Assembly (NCBI GenBank): GCA_900088475.1 | Contig: FLMG01003172.1 | Span: 1 to 31,947, forward strand | DNA length: 31,947 nucleotides | Direction of reading: 5' to 3' | Source of the DNA: Hyphochytrium catenoides | Lineage: Eukaryota; Sar; Hyphochytriomycetes; Hyphochytriales; Hyphochytriaceae | Shown: positions 21,401 to 30,778 of the stretch, piece after piece | Layout of the letters: every line of letters starts with the position of its first letter | How positions within the stretch are numbered: position 1 is the first letter of the stretch | Notes under the pieces: generated by a model | The model's input: only the letters and a program-made list of their open reading frames with translations | What the model was told of the DNA's origin: nothing | The model's database searches: none | Position numbers and translations under genes: made by a program

Positions 21401-24400
21401 TGGCATTCCTTCACAGTGACAGAGGAGCCGGACGGGGAGTGCACCGTCTCAACAAGGGTGTACCGCATCTTCTGTCGCAATAGGGCGGCATCACTAACTC
21501 TCTCGAGAAGGCTGGAGAGGATATCGTCCTTTATCCAGTCTTCAACCTCCGCGCGACCCCCTGCTTTTCTGATCGGACTCTCGGTGGGACCCAAGGAGTC
21601 AGCCTCTCTGGCCCTTATACTTGTCTTTTTCTCCTTGTCCTCGCCTTCCTTAGCACCTGCAGTGGGGTTGTCTCTCTTATTCTCGTCTCTTCCCCTCTGG
21701 ATATCTTCTTTTAGACCGTCGTGTTCGGTTGCGAAGATCCAATTCAAAAGGCCAGAAAGAGTGAAACTCTCTTCCGCGCTCTCCTCTGGAAAAGCCTTTG
21801 ACCAGACGTATCGGAGCTACAATTGCAACAAACGCATGTAAAGTACATAGTGGGCAGGGTGAGATGAGAGCATTCCTTAGATGTGAAACGCGAAAAAGCC
21901 GGTGCAAAAAGGAGATGTGTCCTGTGTAGGATATTTTGCAAAGATACAATCTCATGACCTCAGAACTAAAGGAAAGACGACCGATCGAGTGCCAGCTTAC
22001 AGGGAGGACCTAGTCCGGTGCAATGCCTACCTGTTGAGCGGTTAAACGCGGTTCAACATGCATCGCATCGAAGAAGAGAGCCAGATCTGGTAACAATTAC
22101 TGTTAGAATCAAAAGGCAGGGTGGACAACAGAAAGAGATAGCGATCGTTGCGCAACAGTGCCCCACAGCTGTTGACTTCATAGAGAACCAGTGGGACTGA
22201 AGGGGAGGTACAAAGCTGAGGGACCTGCTCTAGAAGACAAGTGATCCATTTCCCTGTGGCCACCAGCCAGGGTTTTGTCCTCGATGACCTTTCTCCACAG
22301 ATCCAAAGCAGCATTCCGAGAGCTCATCTATAAGGGATCGGGTGATTAGGTATAGGTAAAACAGAAGATATAGAACATCGAAGTGGGCTCAGGGGATTGA
22401 CAGAAAGGAAATATTTAGACCTTTTTCCTAAGCGCGGTTCGAAGCCCCTCTCCGGCAAGAGATGTAGCCGTTGATAGCTGCGGTTGGTGCTGGAAGCAGT
22501 CTTCACAGAGGGCTCGACCCGGCGGGAAGCGAACAAAGCAGAGAGAGCAGAAACGTCGGACACAGGGGATACCTGCGCAGACGTTCTCCGCTTTCTCCTA
22601 AAGTCGTTAGGTCAGAAGGACGTGATATCAAATAACTTAGAAGCTAGCTATATGTAAGCATATACATGGAACTGGTGATCACCTTTGATAGACCTCTCCC
22701 GCAGTTGTCACAGTCCATAGCTTTCGCAACTTTTTGGCCTGAGGCAAACCGGGGCAGCTTTTCCATAAGCTCACTGTTCCCAGCAGCTTTTGACTTCAAT
22801 AGACAAAGTGCAATTATCAGTGGGTGATTGATGTCTCGTCTTTTCCGTAACACCTCATACCTTCTTCATCTTTAGAGCTCTAAGTGCTGCAGTCCTTCGT
22901 TCCTCAAATTTCTGCAGGCGCTGAGACTTGTGGACCTTTGTTACTCTTTTTATCACCTCGTCCGTCTGGCTTTGCTCCTCTTCTGAGGGCTTTTGAGTCT
23001 CGTTTTCTTTGTCAGAAGAGATTTGTTCTTTGTCCCCTCTCCCTTTGTCTCTCTCGGCCTGACCTCCGCTAGTGGTCTGACTTTTCTCTCGTCCTTCCTC
23101 CAGAGCCCCTTTTGGCTTCTGTCGCTTGTCTTTCTTTGCAGACTTCTGTTGACTTTCTCTGAAAGCTTCTGTGCCCTCCTCGTCGTCCTCAAGGTCAACC
23201 TCCTTCTTCTCCTTTGATTTGGCTCTTTGCTTCTCTGAAACTTTCTCTTTATCTGGCACTGCCTCCTTTTTGTGTAACCCATCCGTGGCGACATCCTCGG
23301 TTTTCTTGTTGGTCTCTTCTTCCCACTTCTGCTTACGTCTCTGTATATAATCATAAAGCCGCTGCTTTTCCTGGCGAAGAGGGAGAATGACAATAGACAG
23401 TCCCTTAGATTCTAGAGTACGCTTCAGGGATGCTGGAATTGTACCCATGCACAACCTCTTCCAGCTGCCTGCTTTACCTTCTTGTTGGCCCATCTGTACA
23501 CCGGAAGGGTAAGATAAGATCCCGGTAGTGAATTCCGAGTATTTTCATCAGCAGGAACGAGGTCTCGCGCGCCGAGGATCTAAATAGCAAAGAGGGGTAC
23601 AGATGAGTGACACACAGGCCGGTTGGGGTTTGTGACGCATTGTCTCTCGATCTGGCTCTACCCCAGCTGCGTTCGGTTCCCCTGCCCACTGCTGACCTCC
23701 TTCTTTGGACTTAGCATCACTCCTATATTTGTCTCTAGTTGAAGAGAGAAATTTCTTCCTTCGCCCTTTGGAACAACTCGTGTTGTCTCTGTCCTAATTG
23801 GTCCGGAGAAAATACGCTTCGGTTCCATCTCTGAGAAAGTGTCTTACCTCAATAGAGAGAGAACCTTCTCTGTAAGGATCCACGAGTATCTCATCGTCTT
23901 TGGCGTCTTCTTCCATTTGAGCCATCTCGCCATCTTCTAATCCCTCCTGCTAGAAAGTGCCGACAATTAGACACGAAGCGAGTAACAATGGCAAGGTAGC
24001 AGGAGACCGCAAAAGGAGATAGTGCTGCGAGTGGAGACGGAGTACAGTCATAGATTAAGGCCAAGGGGCTCGCTAAAGAAATTCAGGCAGGAAACCAATG
24101 GATGTGCTGACTGAAGGGAAGGATAGCATCTCCTACCGCAAAAAGAGAGAAGAAGTCATCGCCAGCAATCTTTCCTGTCCCCTGTCGGTCTAAAAAATCA
24201 AAGAGCACCGACAATCTGTCATCCGTCAGCTCGTCCAGGGAGACTCCCAAAGACAACAGCTTCTTTTTCAGCTCCGTACGGCTGTATTGTTGAGAAAGGG
24301 GAAGAAGGGCTTTCCTTATGTCCGAGGGGGAGACCTTTGGAAGCGGGAGGAGCACGAATATTGGATGAGACATCGACCAAGGCCAGAGCCGAGTTGTGAT

Positions 24401-27400
24401 AGTTAGTTGATCAACCCAGGGTAACTCAGACTCACTTTCCTCAAAAGAAACTCCCGAGCTTCCTCCAACTGAATCCTGGTTTCTATACCCTGAATCCTCC
24501 CAACCTCTCCTCTCTCATATCCGCTTCGCGCGGTCAGCTGTACTTCTTCTTCACGCTCTCTGGCACTGAGGACCACCGGCTCAGCCATGGTGGGCTCAGC
24601 TACGAACATGCCAAAAGGAAATGGGGAGGGGATGACGTGGAAATGACAAGAGTAGCAAATGTTAACTCAAGGTAAGCAAGTTTGAGGAATAGAGTGTGAG
24701 GTTGATCGAGCCATTCTCACGCACGCGAGTCGTAGTAAGACAAGGAGGCGCAAGAAGGCCGGCGTAGCTCATGGGAAAGTTCCAGTTACCTTGGATACTC
24801 TTTAGGACCTGTTCGTCGGACTCTGTAGGATTTGTCTTTTGTGGGGCTTGCAAATTTAAGCGGAGAGAGGAGCTCTTCTCAGCCTTCTTAGAAGCTATCC
24901 CATGGGATTTGGATGTCAGGCTCTTGCCCTGCTTGCTCTTGCTCAGAGGTTTCTATAAAAGAATCTTTAGGTCAGTAACCTTAGCAATTAGCGTCATTGA
25001 AGCTTCATAATGGTGGAGCTCGAGAATTGAAGAAGCTGCGGAGGGATAAAGGCCAAAACAGAGCTCATGACGAGGGCAGACCTCTTCTTCTGCAATCCAC
25101 CGTCCCCCTTCAAGCTCTACTTCCCCGCTCTTCATACAATTGCTGTATACAGAGAGGAAAAACGTCCCGGTGCAGGTGGACTCCGAGTTCGGCCACTAGA
25201 CGGAAGGTTTACAGATGATTTCGAAACAGCGGAGAAATGTTAGCCAACATGGGGGGAAGACCCGACACAAAGACCCAAGGCCTATTCTTCTGCGGCATGT
25301 CTTTGTAGTGCTCATCCACTCACCTTTCTAGCGTACATGCTGGGGATGATGCAGTAGACACCTGCCTCCAGTGTGACATCCATCTGTGGGCCAGGAGGGC
25401 AAGAGATGGACCAGAGAAGGCAAGTTTGGAACAAGCAGTCGAAAAGACGTCAAAGAAACATCGAGACGGGTCACGAAACGTAGCTAAGGCGGCTGAGCTT
25501 CGCTTGTATCAAGCACTTACCTCGACGCTGAGATATGGACTGTACTCGGGCTGCGGGAGGCCCTCAGTGCCGGGAATTGTAGGAGGAAGTAAGAGCTTTC
25601 CCTTCTCGTTTCGGGGAAGTGACAGTTTTCCAGATTTTTCTGCTTCCAGCTTCAAGATGTGGAAACTTGAATAAGCATGGATGGAGCGGGCAAAGAGGTT
25701 GGGAGTTAAACAGAGTACATCAGTGATATTCCGCCATGGGCCGATGGACCGCCAAGAGGTGATAACCGCATTGTACTGGGATCATGAATTAAAGGAAGAC
25801 GTAGAGATTTAAACGACTCGCAGTCTGTAAGAGAGAAAGGTAGACCTGATTGGCATCATGCTCGTGTTCTCTGTGCCTCGCTTGTCCTCTTGTTTCAACG
25901 AGATGAAGAGGCGCGCCTGACTCTTGACGGTCAACATGTACTGAGGATTGTTCTCCCAGGTCTCCTTCTTCGGGTTTCCTCCCGCGGTCTTCTCATCCCA
26001 ACGTCCTGTCACTCTCTTCCCGCTCCAGTCAGCGCCAAAACCTGATAGATGAGGTTAGAGCTGCTGCCCTTTCTCGACCCCATCACCTGCCCCAATTGCT
26101 TGCTGTTTGCTGTCAGTTGCGGAACACTTAGACCCCCTTCCTTCTGAGCACCTGTAGTCGTCAGTCCTATCCTCTCATAATCCGCAGCCTTTTTGTCAGT
26201 CTAACTAGGTTCTCCTTAGGTTTTCTCTCTTATGTCTCCTTCCGATGTCAATTGTTGCTTGTAGACTTACGCACTCCCGCAAAGAGATGGGTGTATCTCT
26301 TGAGCCAGTCCTCATAGGTAATGAAAAAAGTCCCGTCATTGCTGTCAATGGCAGCCATCTCCAATTCCTCCCGCAGCTTTTGATCTAGAGGGAGAAGATA
26401 GTGTTTCGCGCCGTGAGGGACCAGAGATATGACGTCACGAGAGGGAGGAACCGGGTAAGAACGAGCTCCATTCTGATGGTCCGCTTTGCAACGAGAAATA
26501 GTAGAGCTCTGAGAGCTTGAGAAGCACCCCACAGTGGCAGGGTTAAAGAAATAGAACAGCAACGTAGAGACAGAAAGAAATCGTCGACACTTGAAGTTGT
26601 CTCACCCTTGAAGTGCATCTCCATGTAATAGTTCCTATAGTATTTTGCCCTTTCCAGCCTGGTGAACTCTCTCTGTAGAATCAAATCGTTCTTTGCTCGA
26701 ATCTTAGTACCATCGCTCCATTCTCCAGTCTGGCGGATGAGAGAATACGAGGCAAAATAAACAGCCATATACGTGTTGGAGATGATGTTAGAGCTTTAAT
26801 AGGAGACAGGGTCTTGTTCTATAGTGATGGACGCCGTTAAGCTGCCCTAACGCTCCTGCCCGCGCTAGACGGAAATAGAGAACACCGAACCAGATTTTCT
26901 CATTCGCTGTGAGGGCATCTTACTTCCCTCCTCCCTCGCTTGTTATCCCCCATCCTTGTGCTATACGTAGTTCACTTCTGTTTGTGGGTCTTACCCATTC
27001 GCCCATGCCCCATGGGTTCCTCAGCTTTAAAAGTCGCACTCTCTTCGCGTCCTTGTCCCTGATCTCCTTCACATCCACCAAGCCATATGCGTGCTTATAG
27101 TTCAGACCTGCAGCAAAGGTCACGTTTAGAGTAAACATTCTGGTGCTAATCAAGCCAGAACATAAATTCAGGTTTCGCTCACAGGGTAGTATGAAGACAC
27201 TTCAGTGCCAAGAGACAGACGCTGCACACATACAAGAGCGGAGAGAATTCTAGAGTTTATGGTATCAGGGAGCGTGCACTGGAGAAAGTTACCAGATGAA
27301 GCGGATAAGACTGCGAGAGGGAAGCGTGCAAATGGAGCTCACCTTCTCCAGCAGCTGCTTCGACCAATACGGTCTTGTTGGATGGATCGGGTTGTATGGA

Positions 27401-29665
27401 ACAGCCCATAAGGGTCCCGCAATCAATGTAAGCACGGAGCTTATCAAACAGAAGATCGGAGCCCCCAGAGCTGGAGAAGATATGGCCATTGTAACCTGCA
27501 AGTATCTTAGTCTGCAACCACCTGGGACGGGCTAACTACTTGTCCTCCACTCTCATCACTTCCTGGAGATCACTGGGCACGACTTAACCGCAAGAGGAAA
27601 AGGACCAGCTGTTGTCTATGCTTCTTCTGCTTACAGTCTTTACTGACCGGCATATCCTTTCCTCAATACCAGATGCTCGCAACAGACTCCAGTCAACGCA
27701 TTAAGAGCCACATCCACGTATCCACCACGAAGGGCCTCATAGCTGCCATTCAGCTTCGCATAGCCCTTCTCTATCATGCAAACCCTGGCAGAACAAATGA
27801 TATTACCATATATTCTACTGGTGGTCTTGGTCCTTTCCTTTGGCTCTACAGTTCCAGCCCGTAGTACCCTCGCAAACTCTTACTTCGCTTGCTATCTTTA
27901 GGAGGCAATTAATGCACTATTCACTCGGGTACACTTTCTTATCCCGTACAATATCCTCCTCAAACCATCTATACCCTATAGGCTCAAGCCTTCAAGAGTT
28001 TCTGTCTCACCAGAGCTCATTTGGATCCTTGGATCTTCCAAAATAGGGTCTGCCTGGGTTGTTCTTGGAGAAGCCGAAGATCGGGAGGCGGTCATCGAAG
28101 ATGACGTAGTGCCATACACAGTTCTGCACGTTAGCGACGTTAGCAAAAGTGAGTAAGAGAGGCACCAGACTCTTACGAAGCACAGAAAGGAGGTCAAAGT
28201 TGCAGGTGAGAGAAGTCATCTGAACTCTCAGGGAGGCACTTATACACAGGAAAGAATGTTACCCGAAGAGTAGGCACGGACAAGAGAGCAAGTTACACCT
28301 TCATGAAACGGCAAACAAGTATTCCCTGGTCCTTGAAGCTCTCTCCTTTCCAGAAAACTTGTTCCAGAAGCTCGTCCGCGGTAGCCAATACACTCAGTGC
28401 CCCTGGCATGGAAACGGATTGTCAGGAGCCAATCCCAAGGACATACTGGAGGTAACAGCCTAGGGAGCGACGAGGCCTGAACAAAGGGGAGGATACATCC
28501 TGTCCTGCGGAAGAGGTAGCACTGGAACCTGAAGACAAGGCGCTTATCAAGACCAAGAGGTAACTGATTACCCAAAAACCAACAGTCTCCCAAATTTCCC
28601 TGTATGACGTCGCTGCTAGAGGCTCCATCGGCAAACAGTCTTCCACGTGTGCACCACACTTCAGCACTGTTATCTGCGTATTCTTCATCATCCTCTGCGT
28701 CGCCCTGGCTCTCTGTGGAGTTATCGGTTTCTTCGCTGTGGAAATAACATAGGGCCGTTGATGAAGAGAGGCAGGAAACGGGTGAGGCTGCTAATGTCTA
28801 AAAGAGGGTGACTGTTGGTCACAAGCTCGAAGGAGAGGGTAAGACTTTGCTAAGGCGAGTGCCGGAAAATCTATAGAGACAGACGATAAACAGGAAGGGT
28901 TAATCCGGGTGCTGAGCTATGCTTACCTATCCGGGCCACCGTCAGCCCATATTGGGCGATCCCAACGGAGTTTCTCCTCCTTTAGCATCTTCATCACCTG
29001 CTGCTGGAACTGTGAACCATTTCCCTTAGCATATTTCTGCTTATGCGTGCTAGTTAGCGGATTAGCAGTACTTAGAGGGTTGCTTCCTCCTCTCTATGTT
29101 CTCTTTAATGTACTGACAGGACCAATGGAAGCGTCCGTTCCGCTTCATCTACTGTTGTCGGAAAGCCAGTGAAGATATCCCTGCGTTCATCCACTCTCTC
29201 TTCAGCTGAACCCCCCATAATTGTCCTTTAGCTATTCTCACTTTTCTCCGCGCCCTTTTCCACCATCTCGTTTATGGATTAATCGGGCGACCTAAGCCTC
29301 TGTACTAGCCTCCCTCCCTCCTCCTCTTGTTCTTTGAAGCTCACCTGGCAGATACTGGCTCCACCGCTAGGATCAGCCTCTGTTGGCCCAAAGACTGGGT
29401 CACACCACTTCTCCCCATCTTTCTTACACTTCGTAACGAGCTTGGCGACTTTTTTGACCACTAACGCCTCCACAGCCAAGAGTACGGACTCCAAAGCTTC
29501 CCCTTCTAGACTCTCAATCTTAGCCGAGATAATGGTGTCCTCAGCTGAACAGGTGACGTCCACCGCATGCTCCCTGAGGACTTCCTCAAGGCTCCTTTGT
29601 GGCTTTGAGAGCCATTCGTCCAGCTTCTTCTTAGCGCCATTGACGAGCTTGCTAACGATTGGCAT
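12621..29665 (-). CDS. Giant multidomain calpain (CysPc, domain III, EF-hand, C2, zinc finger, WW), 48 exons
   Basis: Calcium-type papain-fold protease with many added modules. I reconstruct 48 minus-strand exons from ATG 29665 to TAA 12621, 9189 nt in total, giving 3062 residues; coordinates are listed in the module entries below. All junctions are GT..AG and phases agree throughout, which argues for one gene and not several. Order: N-terminal region (1-107), catalytic core (about 108-480; Cys195, His371, Asn396 intact), calpain domain III (about 483-734), EF-hand-like segment (843-909), C2-like start (909-976), charged linker, Cys-rich zinc finger (1174-1217), EF-hands (1469-1584), long Lys/Glu-rich spacers, second C2-like unit (about 2212-2370), coiled coil, WW domain (about 2797-2825) and a basic/acidic tail. 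The intact triad predicts an active protease. Exon ends near 17278-17926 and 25775-25818 are the least certain. Upstream noncoding exons beyond 29665 cannot be excluded. Confidence 0.85.
13526..13551. repeat. (AG)n microsatellite
   Basis: About 13 uninterrupted AG units on the plus strand, inside calpain intron 46 (13425-13638), which separates the two halves of the WW domain. On the transcribed strand this is a CT-rich tract. An A-rich run lies just upstream at 13483-13500. Confidence 0.9.
15598..19116 (-). other. Calpain module 6: unassigned segments and C2-like domain with acidic linker (exons 32-39)
   Basis: Exons 18935-19116, 18675-18811, 18160-18545, 17783-18059, 17512-17563, 17278-17412, 16870-16920, 15598-16658. 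Exon 33 (GGQTYFLVTVAALGSETVLV) has beta-rich character, maybe part of another domain III-like sandwich. Exon 34 is mostly Lys/Glu/Asp-rich linker. Exon 37 has EEMTWSEFSAHL, an EF-hand-like helix. Exon 39 opens with a beta-rich C2-like unit (about residues 2212-2370): RLHRVMVVSIRK, VPVYLTAYDPV, KLVLSVFMKQGTADVLIGSC, EEWLPLI, GQIQVRAQF. It then runs into a long acidic/basic disordered stretch. Exon 35 may instead end at 17926, and 17413-17511 may be coding, because both alternatives keep the frame open. Confidence 0.6.
19213..22327 (-). other. Calpain module 5: EF-hand region with charged spacers (exons 23-31)
   Basis: Exons 22225-22327, 22031-22086, 21298-21816, 21014-21109, 20778-20840, 20412-20601, 20110-20319, 19573-19960, 19213-19274. 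Exon 26 holds a canonical calcium loop, DRDRNGTISLEE (residues 1481-1492), in the helix context FRRFD..ELKIVLGDL. Exons 27-28 join to RFDVGTKDGSISLEEFLIFA, a second EF-hand whose loop is one residue out of register and probably does not bind calcium well. Exon 29 (LILALRSLGLSISETTV) and exon 31 (QREFVAFMMKCL) look like halves of further degenerate EF-hands. Exons 25 and 30 carry Lys/Glu-rich linkers. One good calcium site suggests calcium control of the protease in addition to the core. Confidence 0.75.
19993..20042. repeat. Two perfect 25-bp tandem copies
   Basis: The unit starting GGATAAGTGAAACGAAGCGA occurs at 19993-20017 and again directly at 20018-20042. It lies in the calpain intron between exons 29 and 30 (19961-20109), so it does not affect the protein. 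A recent slippage or duplication event is the simple explanation. Confidence 0.9.
22421..22793 (-). other. Calpain module 4: Cys-rich zinc finger (exons 21-22)
   Basis: Exons 22683-22793 and 22421-22597. Nine cysteines lie at residues 1174, 1177, 1190, 1195, 1200, 1203, 1214 and 1217 of the predicted protein plus none further downstream in the exon, that is eight in the pattern CX2C-X12-CX4C-X4-CX2C-X10-CX2C. Eight paired cysteines can bind two zinc ions as in FYVE-type or other treble-clef fingers; the segment VRRFCSLC is loosely like the FYVE basic core, but the membrane-binding signature is not clear. I cannot assign a named family. The exon continues as a loop of Gln/Ser/Thr and a basic helix. 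Confidence 0.55.
22861..24952 (-). other. Calpain module 3: linker, EF-hand-like helix pair, C2-like segment, charged spacer (exons 15-20)
   Basis: Exons 24790-24952, 24436-24599, 24137-24334, 23848-23946, 23478-23579, 22861-23370. Exon 15 is Lys/Ser-rich. Exon 17 has an EF-hand-like unit, LSVLFDFLDRQGTGKIAGDD, whose loop keeps Asp at position 1 and Asp at 12 but has Gln and Thr at 3 and 5, so calcium binding is doubtful. Exons 18-19 read GSLSIEILGARDLVPAD and GSYLTLPVYRW, the start of a C2-like beta sandwich with its second half not clearly present. Exon 20 begins with a basic helix and becomes a Lys/Glu/Asp-rich, probably disordered linker of about 130 residues. Confidence 0.7.
24980..26041 (-). 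other. Calpain module 2: domain III (C2-like) (exons 11-14)
   Basis: Exons about 25818-26041, 25521-25775, 25324-25383, 24980-25195. Domain III of calpains is a beta sandwich that couples the core to membranes and calcium. Seen here: GRWDEKTAGGNPKKETWENN, PQYMLTV and ARLFISLKQED (exon 11), DVTLEAGVYCIIPSMY (exon 13) and GTFFLSVYS (exon 14), in the family order. The junction between exons 11 and 12 is uncertain: the best frame match leaves an intron of only 39-42 nt between about 25776 and 25817. A 21-nt GTCTAC...TACAG segment at 25825-25845 could be read as a mini-intron, but it encodes a stretch (STFLSYR) that fits the domain, so I treat it as coding. Confidence 0.8.
26271..29665 (-). other. 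Calpain module 1: N-terminus and catalytic core (exons 1-10)
   Basis: Exons 29345-29665, 28927-29036, 28572-28735, 28299-28402, 28011-28123, 27670-27784, 27343-27511, 26995-27107, 26606-26729, 26271-26384. Motifs in order: WCDPVFGP (exon 1), WDRPIWADG, then LFADGASSSDVIQGNLGDCW with the catalytic Cys (exon 3), ALSVLATADELL (exon 4), VWHYVIFDDRLP and GRSKDPNELW (exon 5), EKGYAKLNGSYEALRGGY (exon 6), LMGCSIQ (exon 7), GLNYKHAYGLVDV with the catalytic His and LLKLRNPWG with the catalytic Asn (exon 8), GEWSD (exon 9) and DGTFFITYEDWLKRY (exon 10). Each matches the expected place in the calpain fold, including the Glu-Lys-Ala/Gly-Tyr-Ala-Lys helix. Intron 3 (169 nt) interrupts the core just after the active-site helix begins. 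Confidence 0.93.
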
Positions 29666-30778
29666 GGCTCAACTAGTGGGCAGGAGCAAAGAGACTTGCG
29701 CTGTCCTGTCGACCTCTCCTTCTTTGGGTTAAAGAGCAATACTACTGGAGCACTTCCCCGTCTCCCACATATCAGGATCCTGCTAGGTACTGGGCCATGA
29801 AGACCGGAAAGGACAGTTCTTACCCGTTGCTTTCCGGTCCTCCCTAACAAATTACAATCAAGAGCTGTTTCCGTCAATAGAGGCCTGCACTCCGCTCCGC
29901 TGTCGTGGTCAATCCCTTGCTCCTCCCATCTGTTCCCTGTCTCTCTGCTCCTCTCACTGTCTCGCTCGCTCTTGAGACTGGACACCTTCACTCTTTCTCT
30001 TCTTCTTGATGTCCTTTCGATCGATCGCCGCTGTCGTGAGGACTTCCAAGCCATCATCGCCAAGAGACGCAATCTTCATCCGACGGTGAAATGTTTCATG
30101 GAACTAAATGTTCTCTAAGCTTTATTATGAGCGGAAACAAACGTTATGAGGTTTGCTTCAGAAAGATTGTGCTCTTTTCAATGCTGGGAGGCCGTTTCTG
30201 ATGCGTTGCTGCTGCTTTTCGCCGCGTCACAGGCACCGCCTTCGTCGATGATGATGTTGATGGACCGAGCGCTCGTTCTCTCCCTTTAGTTGCTCTCTCG
30301 CTCGCTCGCGCACGCCCCTGCGCTCTCCCTGTTCGATAAAAGACACATCCTCTCTCCCGTCTATCAACCGATCAGGGTGGCCTCTCTCTTCCGCCTTCAA
30401 CTTGTTAAACTCTTTCGAGCGTTTTTGTCTCTTGTTGCCTGCCGTTCCCTAGTCCGGCTCCACTCTGCCTCTAGCCTGTTATCACCTGACTACTACTTCG
30501 GTTGCTGCTTCGTCCTGTTGCACTGAGTTCGCACTGCGGAGTTGTGCCCTTGCCTCAATCTGACTTTCCAGTGTGGAGGCTGCCTTTGTGAGCATACGGA
30601 GGTAGCATCTCTTAGCAGCAGCGAACTACGAGGACTAGGAAGGACGTGCTACGTGGCGTGATTCTAGCGAAGAGACTAGAGTCTACAGAAGTATAGGAAT
30701 GAAGAGAAGCATGGAAAGCCTTTCGCTTCCATAAGGCTTGCCTTCAGCTTGCCGCCTGACTCATAAAAGTACAAAGCC
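29666..30778. promoter_or_regulatory. Divergent intergenic region between calpain and EF-hand genes
   Basis: About 1.1 kb between two divergently transcribed genes, so both promoters and leaders lie here. It includes a pyrimidine-rich stretch with alternating CTCG units around 30275-30340. On the minus strand an open frame of 188 codons starts at 30072 and overlaps the calpain start in another frame; it would be an upstream ORF if the transcript begins beyond it. No TATA-like element is obvious. Confidence 0.45.

Noticed and set aside
28403-28571. Coding use of the 169-nt segment after the calpain active-site Cys
   Set aside because: Its frames do not match calpain; excluding it joins CWFLG to ALSVLAT exactly as the family expects.
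29334-29732. Plus-strand open frame of 132 codons
   Set aside because: Opposite calpain exon 1, which has clear family motifs and a consistent splice to exon 2.
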